Counted from the first letter of the stretch, positions 22,331 through 32,480 are shown. The stretch is 33,090 nt of DNA from Planctomycetota bacterium (GCA_020425695.1 JAGQRE010000032.1:1-33090); one strand, 5' to 3'. Numbers and translations: made by a program. Notes: generated from the sequence alone by a model not told the origin.

Positions 22331-23881
22331 ATGAGGAAGCTCGCCATCGCGATGCTGTGTGCCGCTTTGTTTTTGCTGCTGGCCCAGCCACGCCCTGCCA
22401 CTGCAGACAACAACTTCGGCATCACACCTGAGAAGAAACTCGCCAAGACGTTGGAAGAGCTGGCCGACGTGTGCTTTGAATGCGGCGACACAGCCAAGGG
22501 CAAGGGCCTCTACACCTACGCACGCTCGTACTTCAACTACGGGCTGATGTACGACCCAGACCACAAGAAGATTCGCAAGACCATGGGCTACAAGAAGAAG
22601 AAGGGCGAGTGGATTCTTGAGGAAGACATGGTCCCACTGACCGACAAGATCAACGAGGCAAAACGCGACGAACTGACGCGCAAGCTATGGATCGATACCG
22701 AAACGATCCGGCAGAAGGCCGCGGATGAATTGCTCGAGTTCGTCAAAGACAGCGAACTTGACCTTCAGCAACGGATGCTCGCCCTCTGGCACGCTGCACG
22801 GTTTGACCCAAACAATCGGGAGGTGCTGAAGGCCACGCGCTCGTCAACGTCTGAGACTTCGTACAGGCACCAGCTTGACGATCAGGCCGACACCAACCGC
22901 ATCGTCTGGATCCAGCGTGCCCAGAAGGGTGAAAAGATCGAAGAACGCACGCCCTATGAAACAGCCACCGGCATGAACATGGCCAAGCGCCGCACGGACT
23001 ATCTCGTTGTTCACGTTGAGATTGGCGAGAAAAGCGAGCCCTGGGCAGAAGCGCTGTCACAGTATGGCGAAGCCTGCCGCACCCGCATCTTTGAGCTTCT
23101 GGGCACCACGCAGCCGAAGAAGCCTGATGAAGACCCCAAGCGTCTGCACTACTCCGTGTTCAGCGACCGTGAGCGCTTCGCCCGCTTTGTAGACAAATGC
23201 AGCGGTATCCCGGACGCCTCTGAACGCAAGGTCCGCGGCGAGCAGTCAGGCGGCACACCTGTCTACAACCCGTACGGTGCTGTCTGGTTCTACCCACGAC
23301 TCGAAAACGACTTTGGACTGCGTGACGGGCTTGCCCACGACCTCGCCTACAAGGAAATCGTCCGCAACACCGGTGGCGAACAGTTCTACTGGCTGCTTCG
23401 CGGCTTTGCCTATCAGGTAAGCACGCAGATGAACGGTTCGATCCATTCGAAGTTCTTCGCAACCAAGAGTACCGGGGTCATCGACACCGGCGGTGCGGAA
23501 GCCTTGCCCGGCTTCGGCGACTCACCAGCCGGTTGGCGCCTGATGGTGGGTATGGAGTTGGCAGCGGGAACGGCACTAACACTCACTGACCTGTGCAAGG
23601 GCCGCCCACAGGACTACACCAACCGCGAAATGGCGGCGGCTTACTGCCTGACCGACTATCTGCTGCATGAGAAGAAGGAGAAACTCGCTGCCTTCCTCGA
23701 CAGCGCATACAAAGAATTTATCGCGCGATACAAAGAGAAGAAGAACCCCGAGGATGCACTTGAACTGATGAACCGCCTGCTCGAATCGCTTGAGATGAAT
23801 GAGCAGGAGTTCATGGACGCCTTCCGCATCTGGGCTCTGGCCAACTATTTCGACCTGAACTCGGCCGAAGAAGGCAAGTAA
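22331..23881 (+). CDS. Exported protein with possible degenerate gluzincin-type peptidase core
   Basis: A 516-residue predicted secreted protein. It has a signal peptide (MRKLAIAMLCAALFLLLAQPRPATA, about 1-25) and an N-terminal helical part containing KTLEELADVCFECGDTAKGK, with TPR-like content. A C-terminal half (about 220-500) follows, whose layout resembles DUF1570-like peptidases of planctomycetes. The segment DGLAHDLAYKEIV stands where a HExxH helix would be expected and WLLRGFAYQVS where the second-zinc-ligand helix stands, so the metal ligands look lost. The homology is inferred from pattern, not proven. ATG 22331 follows GGAGGAGG (22318-22325) closely, and the ATG 87 bases upstream has no such site. 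It is followed by a strong hairpin. Confidence 0.75.
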   Translation: MRKLAIAMLCAALFLLLAQPRPATADNNFGITPEKKLAKTLEELADVCFECGDTAKGKGLYTYARSYFNYGLMYDPDHKKIRKTMGYKKKKGEWILEEDMVPLTDKINEAKRDELTRKLWIDTETIRQKAADELLEFVKDSELDLQQRMLALWHAARFDPNNREVLKATRSSTSETSYRHQLDDQADTNRIVWIQRAQKGEKIEERTPYETATGMNMAKRRTDYLVVHVEIGEKSEPWAEALSQYGEACRTRIFELLGTTQPKKPDEDPKRLHYSVFSDRERFARFVDKCSGIPDASERKVRGEQSGGTPVYNPYGAVWFYPRLENDFGLRDGLAHDLAYKEIVRNTGGEQFYWLLRGFAYQVSTQMNGSIHSKFFATKSTGVIDTGGAEALPGFGDSPAGWRLMVGMELAAGTALTLTDLCKGRPQDYTNREMAAAYCLTDYLLHEKKEKLAAFLDSAYKEFIARYKEKKNPEDALELMNRLLESLEMNEQEFMDAFRIWALANYFDLNSAEEGK

Positions 23882-23892
23882 GCTTGGTAATC

Positions 23893-23930
23893 GAAACGTG
23901 GTCGTGCACGCAGGTGCACGACCACGTTTC
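23893..23930. terminator. 17-pair perfect hairpin between convergent genes
   Basis: A perfect inverted repeat (GAAACGTGGTCGTGCAC at 23893-23909 with its complement at 23914-23930) with a four-base loop lies between the stops of the exported-protein gene and purB. The TTTC ends on both sides and the position suggest a bidirectional terminator, although the U-tracts are short. Confidence 0.7.
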
Positions 23931-23944
23931 AGATTCGGCACCCA

Positions 23945-25381
23945 TTACACTTGCAAGCCTTCGCCCTCCAAGGCTTCACCTTCAGCGAGCACCGGCTTCA
24001 CATGTTCAGCGATGAACTCACGGGTCTGCTGAGGCGCAAGCCCGACGAAACTTGACGGGTCAAGAATATCGTCAAGACTGTCCTTCACCTTCTCAAAGAT
24101 CGCATCACCCTTCAGGCGGTCGATCAGGTCATTGTCAGGTGCGCCTTCCTGTTTCATGCGTTTGATCGCGGCGTGGCTGTGAACGCGAATTGCCTCATGC
24201 ACTTCCTGCCTGTCACCACCTGCGCGCACGGTCTGCATGATGATCTTCTCGGTTGCCATCAACGGCAGCTCACGCTTGACGCGGGCCGCAATCACCGGCT
24301 TGTTTGCAATCAGCCCGTTGCCGATGTTGTGCAGAATGCTCAGCACCACGTCGGCCGCCAGGAACGTCTCCGGGATGCTCATGCGCCGGTTTGCACTGTC
24401 GTCCAGGGTACGCTCAAGCCACTGCTCGGCGGCCGTGTAGGCAGCGTTCGTCGGCAGGTTGATCAGGTAGCGTGCAATCGAGCAGACCCGTTCACTGCGC
24501 ATTGGGTTGCGCTTGTACGCCATCGCACTGCTACCGATCTGCTTTTCCTCAAACGGCTCGTCCAACTCGCCGAGCCCGCACAACAGACGGATGTCCGTAG
24601 CGAGCTTCTGGGCACTGATGCCGATGCCCGAAATCGTCGTCAGCACCTGGTGGTCGTACTTGCGCGGGTAGGTCTGCCCCGTAACAGCAAATGCCTTCTC
24701 AAAGCCCATTTTCGCGCAGACCTTGGTATTGAGTGCTTTCACTTTGTCCGCATCACCGTCAAACAACTCAAGAAAGCTGCCCTGCGTGCCGGTCGTGCCC
24801 TTTACGCCACGCATGGGCATTTCGCGCTCAAGACGCGAAAGCTCGTGATAGTCGCTGACAAGGTCCTGAATCCAGCAGGCCGCGCGTTTGCCGACCGTCG
24901 TCAGCTGCGCCACTTGGAAGTGCGTCGCGCCGAGGCATGCTGTATCTGCCTGTGCTTCGGCAAAATCAGCGAACACGGAGATCACAGCGCGCAAGCGCTT
25001 TAGGAGAAGCTGCAAGCCTTCGCGCATCAGCACCAGTTCGGCGTTGTCTGTCACATAGCAGCTTGTGGCACCTAGATGGATGATAGCCTTGGCCGCGGGT
25101 GCGACTTCGCCGTAGGTGTGCACGTGGGCCATTACGTCGTGGCGGAACTGTTTCTCGTACTCGGCTGCTTTGGCGAAGTCGATGTTGTCGACCTCGGCTC
25201 GCATCTGGGTGAGCGCTTCATCGGTGATCTGCTCTAGCCCGAGTTCCTGCTCGCTTTCAGCAAGGGCAATCCACAGGCGACGCCACAGCCCGATGCGCTT
25301 CTGCTGTCCGAACAACTGTCGCATTTCCTTCGCGGCGTAGCGCCCGACGAGCGGGTGTTGGTAGGTGTCGTAATCGGTCAT
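23945..25381 (-). CDS. purB: Adenylosuccinate lyase, animal-like type
   Basis: A 478-residue enzyme of the fumarase/aspartase superfamily. It cleaves SAICAR and adenylosuccinate in purine synthesis. The fumarate-lyase signature is GSSAMAYKRNPMRSERV (about residues 290-306), with Ala where Pro is usual (SSAMPYKRNP), and the catalytic-region text HDVMAHVHTYGEVAP, HLGATSCYVTDNAEL and RGVKGTTGTQGSFLELF is present. By memory the sequence runs closely parallel to the vertebrate ADSL enzyme along its whole length, including the C-terminal DDILDPSSFVGLAPQQ, and is unlike the shorter Bacillus type. ATG 25381 (MTDYDTYQHPLVGRYAA) is preferred over one 66 bases upstream, which would cross the divergent promoter. 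A TATAGT box stands about 23 bases upstream. Confidence 0.93.
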   Translation of the reverse strand: MTDYDTYQHPLVGRYAAKEMRQLFGQQKRIGLWRRLWIALAESEQELGLEQITDEALTQMRAEVDNIDFAKAAEYEKQFRHDVMAHVHTYGEVAPAAKAIIHLGATSCYVTDNAELVLMREGLQLLLKRLRAVISVFADFAEAQADTACLGATHFQVAQLTTVGKRAACWIQDLVSDYHELSRLEREMPMRGVKGTTGTQGSFLELFDGDADKVKALNTKVCAKMGFEKAFAVTGQTYPRKYDHQVLTTISGIGISAQKLATDIRLLCGLGELDEPFEEKQIGSSAMAYKRNPMRSERVCSIARYLINLPTNAAYTAAEQWLERTLDDSANRRMSIPETFLAADVVLSILHNIGNGLIANKPVIAARVKRELPLMATEKIIMQTVRAGGDRQEVHEAIRVHSHAAIKRMKQEGAPDNDLIDRLKGDAIFEKVKDSLDDILDPSSFVGLAPQQTREFIAEHVKPVLAEGEALEGEGLQV

Positions 25382-25403
25382 TTCGTCATCGTCTCCCGGG
25401 GCG

Positions 25404-25409
25404 ACTATA
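25404..25409 (-). promoter_or_regulatory. Possible -10 box for purB
   Basis: TATAGT on the - strand, 22 bases before ATG 25381, which allows a 5' leader of about 15 bases. No convincing -35 hexamer is seen at the usual distance. Confidence 0.4.
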
Positions 25410-25422
25410 AAGCGGACCCGGC

Positions 25423-25428
25423 TATAAT
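25423..25428 (+). promoter_or_regulatory. -10 box placing the start of transcription at the ThiD2-ThiE GTG
   Basis: A perfect TATAAT ends six bases before the GTG start at 25435, the usual distance from a -10 box to the first transcribed base. The mRNA would then begin at the start codon itself (leaderless). There is no TTGACA-like -35 at 16-18 bases and no Shine-Dalgarno before the GTG. Confidence 0.55.
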
Positions 25429-25434
25429 CCACGC

Positions 25435-26466
25435 GTGGACAAATCACTGCGAATCATCGATGCCAACCTGAACCGGGCCCGCGAAGGGCTACGAACGGCC
25501 GAGGAATACGCCCGCCTCGTACTCAACGATGCCCCATCGGCGCAGGCGTTGAAGGACGCCCGCAGGCAAATTCAGGGCTGTGCAGAGTCTTTCGGGCCTG
25601 GGTTGTTGGCCGCACGGGATATCGTCAACGACGTCGGCGCGCGCCCGGAAGCGGACGACGTTGCACGCGCCACCGAGCAAGGAGTTGCGGCCGCGGGATT
25701 GAAACGCGCCCAGGAAGCCCTGCGGGTCATTGAAGAGTTCGCGCAACTGCATTCTCCCGCCGCAGCCGCCGCAGCCGCCAAGGCCCGTTACTCAGCCTAT
25801 GCAGCCGAGCAACAGTTGTTTGTGAATGCACCACGCAGGGCGGTCCTGCGGGAAAGCCCGGTCATGGCTTTGTTCTCCGGCACTCTCACGCGGGACGACT
25901 GGCGTGATGTGCTGAAAAGTCTGCTAAACAGAGGGGCTCGACTTTTTCAGCTACGTGAAAAAGACCGGACCACTGCCGAATTCAAACGGTTCGCCGAAGC
26001 CTTCATCAATTGCGTGGAAGACTACAACGCACTGGTCGTCATCAACGACCGTACTGATGTTGCCTATGCCGTCAGCGCTGATGGCGTACATCTTGGACAG
26101 GACGACCTCCCTCTCGAAGACGGGCGCAAGATATTGGGCCCTACGGCGTTAGTAGGCGTTTCAACACACAACCTGACCGAGGCAAAAGACGCCGAACAAA
26201 TGGGCGCGGATTACGTTGGCTTGGGTGCCATGTTTCACACTCAGACCAAAAAAGTACAATCCATGGCTGGTCCGTCACTGGTTTCGCAGGTGCAGCCGGA
26301 GCTTCAGATCCCGGTCTTCTGCATCGGCGGTATCAACCGGGCCAATGTGGCCGAGCTGGTTGGTCATGGCGCACGACACATCGCAGTGTCGAGTGCCCTG
26401 CTCAACGCGCCCGACCCCGGTGCGGAATACAAGCTGCTTGTAGATGCCCTAGGGGAACGTGCATGA
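25435..26466 (+). CDS. thiE: ThiD2-ThiE fusion (thiamine phosphate synthase)
   Basis: A 343-residue two-domain enzyme. Residues about 1-125 (SLRIIDANLNRAREGLRTAEEYARLVL, QAGLKRAQEALRVIEEFA-type text) match the ThiD2 domain, an alternative HMP-phosphate kinase often fused to ThiE. Residues about 145-340 form the ThiE TIM barrel, which joins HMP-PP and thiazole phosphate to give thiamine phosphate. They include ARLFQLREKDRTT, NDRTDVAYAVSADGVHLGQDDL and VGVSTHN, then DYVGLGAMFHTQTKK and the phosphate-binding VFCIGGINRANV. The GTG start lies directly behind a TATAAT box without a ribosome-binding site, so a leaderless message is likely. The stop overlaps the next start (ATGA). Divergent purB ties the promoter region to purine and thiamine supply. 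Confidence 0.92.
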   Translation: MDKSLRIIDANLNRAREGLRTAEEYARLVLNDAPSAQALKDARRQIQGCAESFGPGLLAARDIVNDVGARPEADDVARATEQGVAAAGLKRAQEALRVIEEFAQLHSPAAAAAAAKARYSAYAAEQQLFVNAPRRAVLRESPVMALFSGTLTRDDWRDVLKSLLNRGARLFQLREKDRTTAEFKRFAEAFINCVEDYNALVVINDRTDVAYAVSADGVHLGQDDLPLEDGRKILGPTALVGVSTHNLTEAKDAEQMGADYVGLGAMFHTQTKKVQSMAGPSLVSQVQPELQIPVFCIGGINRANVAELVGHGARHIAVSSALLNAPDPGAEYKLLVDALGERA

Positions 26467-27329
26467 AACATCTGACCTTCTCACTGCTCGCGATCGCGCT
26501 TCTGGGCGTGACCAGCGCCATGGCGCAGGACGCCGGCGATTCCCAGCAAACCACGCTGTACCTGAAAAGCGGTGACATCCTCACGGGTAACGTGAAGAAG
26601 GTTGACGCTGACGGCGTAAAGCTGGACATCGGCGACAACATTGAGCTGTTCATCCGTTGGGATTACACGCGCGGCGACAAGCACTATGAGCTGCGCAAGA
26701 GCGCCACGAACTTCACGCAAATCGGCTCTGTGTTAAAGCTGGCAGACTTTTGCCACGAGTTCGCGATGGACGAGCAGGAGGCACGCGTGCTGGTTGCGGC
26801 CCTCAAGCTTGAGCCAAAGAACGCAGAAGTTCGCCAGCGCCTGAAAGAATTGCCTAAGGTCGAAGGTCTTGAGATCCCGGGCGAATCAGAAACACCAGAA
26901 GTCAAACCTGACCCGAAGGGTGATGACCCGGAAGTCAAACTGCCACCGCCGAACCGCAAGACCTGGACTGTCTATATCGACATGGCCACCGATGAGGACG
27001 CCGTCGAGACCTGGATGATCGAACAGTTCGAAGAAATGAACTACGGCATAGGCACCAAGAGCAACAACGAGATCGTCGTCGAGATCAGCGTGAAGCTGAC
27101 CTTGACTAAAAATCCGAAGTTCATGGGTGCTGAGCTCTATGCCGTATACGACGGCGAGTTGACCTACAAGCTGTACAAGCAGGGTGAAAGCTCAGCGTTC
27201 TCAACCGAGACGTTCAAGAAAGCAGACGTGCGCCGCGATACTCGCGACGAAGCCCGCACTCGTTGCCGCACTGACCTGTGCGAAGACGCGTTCACGGCAA
27301 TGTACGCCGAGCTTGAGAAGATGCGCTAG
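26463..27329 (+). CDS. Exported protein of unknown function
   Basis: A 288-residue protein with a clear signal peptide (MKHLTFSLLAIALLGVTSAMA-QD, cleavage near 21). A beta-rich N-terminal part follows (LYLKSGDILTGNVKKVDADGVKLDI), resembling small Sm-like or barrel domains found in planctomycete secreted proteins, then a helical segment (about 85-125) and a Pro/Glu/Lys linker (about 130-160). The C-terminal alpha/beta domain (TWTVYIDMATDEDAVETWM to the end) belongs to no family I recognise. Two Cys near the C-terminus (RTRCRTDLCEDAF) could form a disulfide. It is coupled to thiE by a four-base ATGA overlap, though nothing in the protein suggests thiamine metabolism. A strong terminator follows. 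Confidence 0.8.
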   Translation: MKHLTFSLLAIALLGVTSAMAQDAGDSQQTTLYLKSGDILTGNVKKVDADGVKLDIGDNIELFIRWDYTRGDKHYELRKSATNFTQIGSVLKLADFCHEFAMDEQEARVLVAALKLEPKNAEVRQRLKELPKVEGLEIPGESETPEVKPDPKGDDPEVKLPPPNRKTWTVYIDMATDEDAVETWMIEQFEEMNYGIGTKSNNEIVVEISVKLTLTKNPKFMGAELYAVYDGELTYKLYKQGESSAFSTETFKKADVRRDTRDEARTRCRTDLCEDAFTAMYAELEKMR

Positions 27330-27345
27330 GCAGTTCAGTAAACAA

Positions 27346-27374
27346 AGACGGGCGCCAACCGGCGCCCGTTTCTT
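27346..27374. terminator. Bidirectional Rho-independent terminator
   Basis: A nine-pair stem (ACGGGCGCC with GGCGCCCGT, loop AACC) is followed by TTTCTT on the + strand and CTTTGTTT on the - strand. It sits between the convergent stops at 27329 and 27389 and can serve both transcripts. Confidence 0.8.
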
Positions 27375-27388
27375 ATTGGCTTCTCTTC

Positions 27389-29689
27389 TTAGCTTGTCTT
27401 CTCGCGTCGCCAGACACCCAACCCGGCCAGCATCAAAAGAATCAGCATCGCCAAGGCCCCACCCGGGTTAACAACGCAGCCGCCGCCACCATCATCGCTG
27501 TCTTCTCCCCCACCGGACGTGGTGGCCGGGCCGCCGCCTGTACCAGTCGCACGCGCCAGCACCGTGACCTGCTTACTGTCGATCTGCGTGCTGTTCGCGA
27601 ACGCTGTCAGCGTGGCCGTACCGGTGTTCGTGGGCGCAATCAACTCGATGAACCAGTTGCCGCTACCGCTGTCAAACGTCGCCGCGACGTTGCTGGCGCC
27701 CGTCGTGCTGCCATTGTCAAGTGTCCCGGCACTGGTGGTGAGGGTTACGGGAATGCCGTTGTTTGGCAACGGGTTGTTGGCCCCGTCACGTAGCTGGATC
27801 ATCACCGGGATACGGTCGTAGCCGTTCGCGTTGAGTGTGCTTTCAAGCAGCACAATGCGGCTGTTCGTCGTGGACAACGTCCCATAGTGACTGACCGAAA
27901 TCTCTGACCCGATCTGCGTACCGTCAATGGTAGCGCTGTACTTGATCACCTGCGCCGTCGTCAGCGCGTTCACGGTAAAATCAAACGGCACCGTGCTCGA
28001 CGTAATCGTCTGCAACACTGTAGGCGCACCCGTTACGTCCAGAAGCTGCACGTCAAAGCTGTTCGGCGAATTCAGATTGCGCCCGAACAGGTTCTTAGGC
28101 GTGACCGTGATCGTGAAGTTCCCGCCGGAGTTCGCCGCGATACCGGGAACGCTGCTCTCAATCGTGCTGGCAACGCTGTCCGGGTTCACATCGATATCCG
28201 ATAGTTCTAGCGTGACGATGTACGTGCCCGTGGTCGCTGCGGCGCGGCTGGCCACCTTGAAGAAGTAAGTGCCGGGTGTAGTCATCACTCGAACGATTTC
28301 GGCGTCATAGTTTACACCACTCAGGTCAAAAGCCGCCTCGTCGATGTCGTTGGCCGAAGGCAGGTATCCCGGCTGCCCGAAGTCAGGCGTGGCCAGGACC
28401 GTGCTGCCGTTCGTGTCAAACAGGGTCAATGTCGGGTTCAGATCAAAGCCGAATGTGTCTGACAGTACGCGGATCGTTACCTGTTGATTGGTCTGAGTCG
28501 TTGTGAAGCTGTACCAGTCCTCGTCAGTACTGGGGCTGACACTGGAGACCGCAACTTCACCGTCATCCAGCGCACTGGCCGATCCGCTGCCGTTGTCCGG
28601 CTCAAATGGATTCTGCGAAGCGCTCGGCAACGTAAGGTTTACGCCAGTTACGGTCGCGCCGGGTGCAACCTGCACCAGTGCAGGTGCACCAATCGTGCCC
28701 ACCGCAACGCCGTTCACGACTGGGTAAAAGCCTGTGAAGGCTGTACTGTAGTAGCTGCCCAGGGCCGATTTTCGCACCGGGCAGGCAAACGCCAGATAAT
28801 TACCCGGTGGTACGTTAACGATCTCGAACGAGCCCAGAGTAAACGGCCCCGGTGTTCCTTCGCTTGCACTACCCACGACGTTCGCGCCAGTTGACACGTC
28901 AACAAGCGTCACGTAAACGCCGAACTTCGCACCTGACCCGTCTGAAACACTGCCCTGCACTGTGCCGAAGTCGGCGTTCACAACACCTGTGTTCGTGTAG
29001 TCGGCAATCAACGGTGCGAGGTCGTCGGCTTCCAGCGTTGACTGGCTTATCAGACCTGCACCGGACGCAAAGAACATAGTCGCCTGGGCGTTGTTCGGGT
29101 GGTCCAGTCCCAAAACGTGGCCGATCTCGTGCGTCACCACATTCTCAATCATCGCACGCCCGAGCACGCCGCTGGTACCGCCCGGGCCGAGGGTGTCCCA
29201 GGTGAAATCGCGATCGTTCAGTTCCATGTCAGTATCGGTGATCTGACCTGACGACGTGTCGAAGGTCGTGATCGTCACGGCAAACACGCCCGAGGCGATG
29301 TTGCTGTTCACCCAGCGCACGACGTTGCGATTGTCTGAGGCGCTGCTTACTTCGTTTGTGGTCGCGCCTGTGAACTCAAAGTCGATCTCGGACTCGTTGA
29401 CGTTGCGCCAGTTCGAGAAGCTGTTCTGGATTGCCTCGAACTCATTGATCGGGCCTTGAAACCCGGCCGCGTCAGCGCAACCGGAGTCGCCAATTTCATA
29501 CAGCACACGCCGGTTGGCGATGTTCGGGCGGGCGCTGATGTTGTTCAAATCCCAGCGCACTGGCAGCGCCTGGCCCGGGCTACCGTTCGGCACTCGGATG
29601 CTCATGTACGCGTCAACGGAAACTGCACCCGCCGCCAACATCACGCCGACGGCAAGCAAGACAAGCCCGGTTCGCAGAAGGCGGCTCAT
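27389..29689 (-). CDS. Secreted matrixin-like metalloprotease with C-terminal sorting tail
   Basis: A 766-residue secreted multidomain protein. A signal peptide (about 1-27) is followed by a metzincin catalytic domain (about 28-235). Its zinc site is HEIGHVLGLDH (187-197), with a Met-turn candidate at Met205 (AQATMF). A carboxypeptidase-regulatory-like beta domain follows (about 240-350, including GSFEIVNVPPGNYLAFA), then a pre-peptidase C-terminal-like domain (about 365-495, NPFEPDNGSGSA through DEDWYSF), Ig-like repeats (about 500-700), an acidic Gly-rich linker and a tail. The tail reads GGGGCVVNPGG, a hydrophobic helix, then WRREK, like the MYXO-CTERM/Synerg-CTERM class of signals with an invariant Cys. 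The start overlaps the upstream gene by four bases. No processing peptidase is visible. Confidence 0.88.
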   Translation of the reverse strand: MSRLLRTGLVLLAVGVMLAAGAVSVDAYMSIRVPNGSPGQALPVRWDLNNISARPNIANRRVLYEIGDSGCADAAGFQGPINEFEAIQNSFSNWRNVNESEIDFEFTGATTNEVSSASDNRNVVRWVNSNIASGVFAVTITTFDTSSGQITDTDMELNDRDFTWDTLGPGGTSGVLGRAMIENVVTHEIGHVLGLDHPNNAQATMFFASGAGLISQSTLEADDLAPLIADYTNTGVVNADFGTVQGSVSDGSGAKFGVYVTLVDVSTGANVVGSASEGTPGPFTLGSFEIVNVPPGNYLAFACPVRKSALGSYYSTAFTGFYPVVNGVAVGTIGAPALVQVAPGATVTGVNLTLPSASQNPFEPDNGSGSASALDDGEVAVSSVSPSTDEDWYSFTTTQTNQQVTIRVLSDTFGFDLNPTLTLFDTNGSTVLATPDFGQPGYLPSANDIDEAAFDLSGVNYDAEIVRVMTTPGTYFFKVASRAAATTGTYIVTLELSDIDVNPDSVASTIESSVPGIAANSGGNFTITVTPKNLFGRNLNSPNSFDVQLLDVTGAPTVLQTITSSTVPFDFTVNALTTAQVIKYSATIDGTQIGSEISVSHYGTLSTTNSRIVLLESTLNANGYDRIPVMIQLRDGANNPLPNNGIPVTLTTSAGTLDNGSTTGASNVAATFDSGSGNWFIELIAPTNTGTATLTAFANSTQIDSKQVTVLARATGTGGGPATTSGGGEDSDDGGGGCVVNPGGALAMLILLMLAGLGVWRREKTS

Positions 29690-30252
29690 TCGTCCCCCTT
29701 TGCGGCTGCTTGATTCTTCAACTCGGTGGCGACTTCCTTCTTCAGGTCAGCGAGCTTCAATTCGAGCGCTGCGGCCTTTGTCGGCTTAAGCGTTTCGGCA
29801 TCGACGATGCTGAGCCCGGCCAGACTGTTCTTCGCATACTTCACACCTTCGCGGTCGGAGACCTCGAACGCGCCCTGTACCATGCCTTGCAGTCGATAAC
29901 GTCCGCCGTCGTCTTTCCACAGGAAGAACACGTACTCTGTGCCTACTTCAAGGTTGCCCGCACCGGAGACGTTCTGGCCAGTCGTGCCGACCACGCCGCC
30001 GCGCGTAACCACGTCGCGTGTCTTCGCGTGTTTGCCCTTCAGAGTTTCGGACACGCTGACATTGTGATGCGTCCAGATGCCAGTTTTGGCGGCGTCCCAC
30101 TTAGCAGCTTTGCTGTCGACCTTGCCGACAACGATCAGCTCGGACTTTTCAGTCAGCGTCGCAACGTCAAGCTTGACTGCCACGGTTGCCTGTAGCCCAC
30201 TAGCGGCAAGCGCAAAGAACAACCCGAGTGTCAGTGTTCGAAGCACGGTCAT
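29686..30252 (-). CDS. Small exported protein coupled to the matrixin protease
   Basis: A 188-residue exported protein: a signal peptide (MTVLRTLTLGLFFALAASGLQA, about 1-22) and one beta-rich domain. Its text LTEKSELIVVGKVDSKAAKWD, VSVSETLKGKHAKTRDVVTRGG and GTEYVFFLWKDDGGRYRLQGMVQGAF matches the general form of a small domain that I recall next to matrixin-like proteases in other bacteria. A short charged helical tail follows. ATG 30252 has GGAGG (30258-30262) five bases upstream; a start 54 bases further up lacks one. The ATGA overlap with the protease gene suggests a joint role, for example as inhibitor, chaperone or partner of the protease. That role is inference. Confidence 0.8.
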   Translation of the reverse strand: MTVLRTLTLGLFFALAASGLQATVAVKLDVATLTEKSELIVVGKVDSKAAKWDAAKTGIWTHHNVSVSETLKGKHAKTRDVVTRGGVVGTTGQNVSGAGNLEVGTEYVFFLWKDDGGRYRLQGMVQGAFEVSDREGVKYAKNSLAGLSIVDAETLKPTKAAALELKLADLKKEVATELKNQAAAKGDE

Positions 30253-30316
30253 GTCATCCTCCAGGAACACAGTATGAAACGATTGAGCGCGTGAAACGAC
30301 AGACATTTGGGCTGAA

Positions 30317-30347
30317 ATGAAAAGGCCCCCGCGCTAACGCGGGGGCC
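30317..30347 (-). terminator. Rho-independent terminator after the ABC ATPase gene
   Basis: A ten-pair GC-rich stem (GGCCCCCGCG with CGCGGGGGCC) around a four-base loop is followed on the - strand by TTTTCATTTC. It starts 20 bases beyond the stop of the ABC transporter gene and separates it from the small exported-protein gene. Confidence 0.85.
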
Positions 30348-30366
30348 GATTGACGTTGTGATCCGA

Positions 30367-32346
<1,980 letters not shown>

Positions 32347-32386
32347 CGACTGCCTCCAGCACTGCGTGATGCTAAGGGAAAACAGG

Positions 32387-32416
32387 ACTCTAGTTCACAA
32401 GGGTTGTACGCGTCAA
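32387..32416 (-). promoter_or_regulatory. Sigma70-like promoter for the ABC ATPase gene
   Basis: On the - strand, TTGACG (32411-32416) and TAGAGT (32387-32392) are separated by 18 bases. Transcription would start near 32380 and leave a leader of about 34 bases with the GGAGG before GTG 32346. Confidence 0.6.
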
Positions 32417-32480
32417 GCAAACGGGGCAGTTAGTCTAAAGCTGCAAATCGCTCGCGGGCTGTGCCTGCAACCTCGCCCCG

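Noticed and set aside
25382..25434. TPP riboswitch before ThiD2-ThiE
   Set aside because: The intergenic space is about 53 bases and holds the promoter; no THI-box sequence is present.
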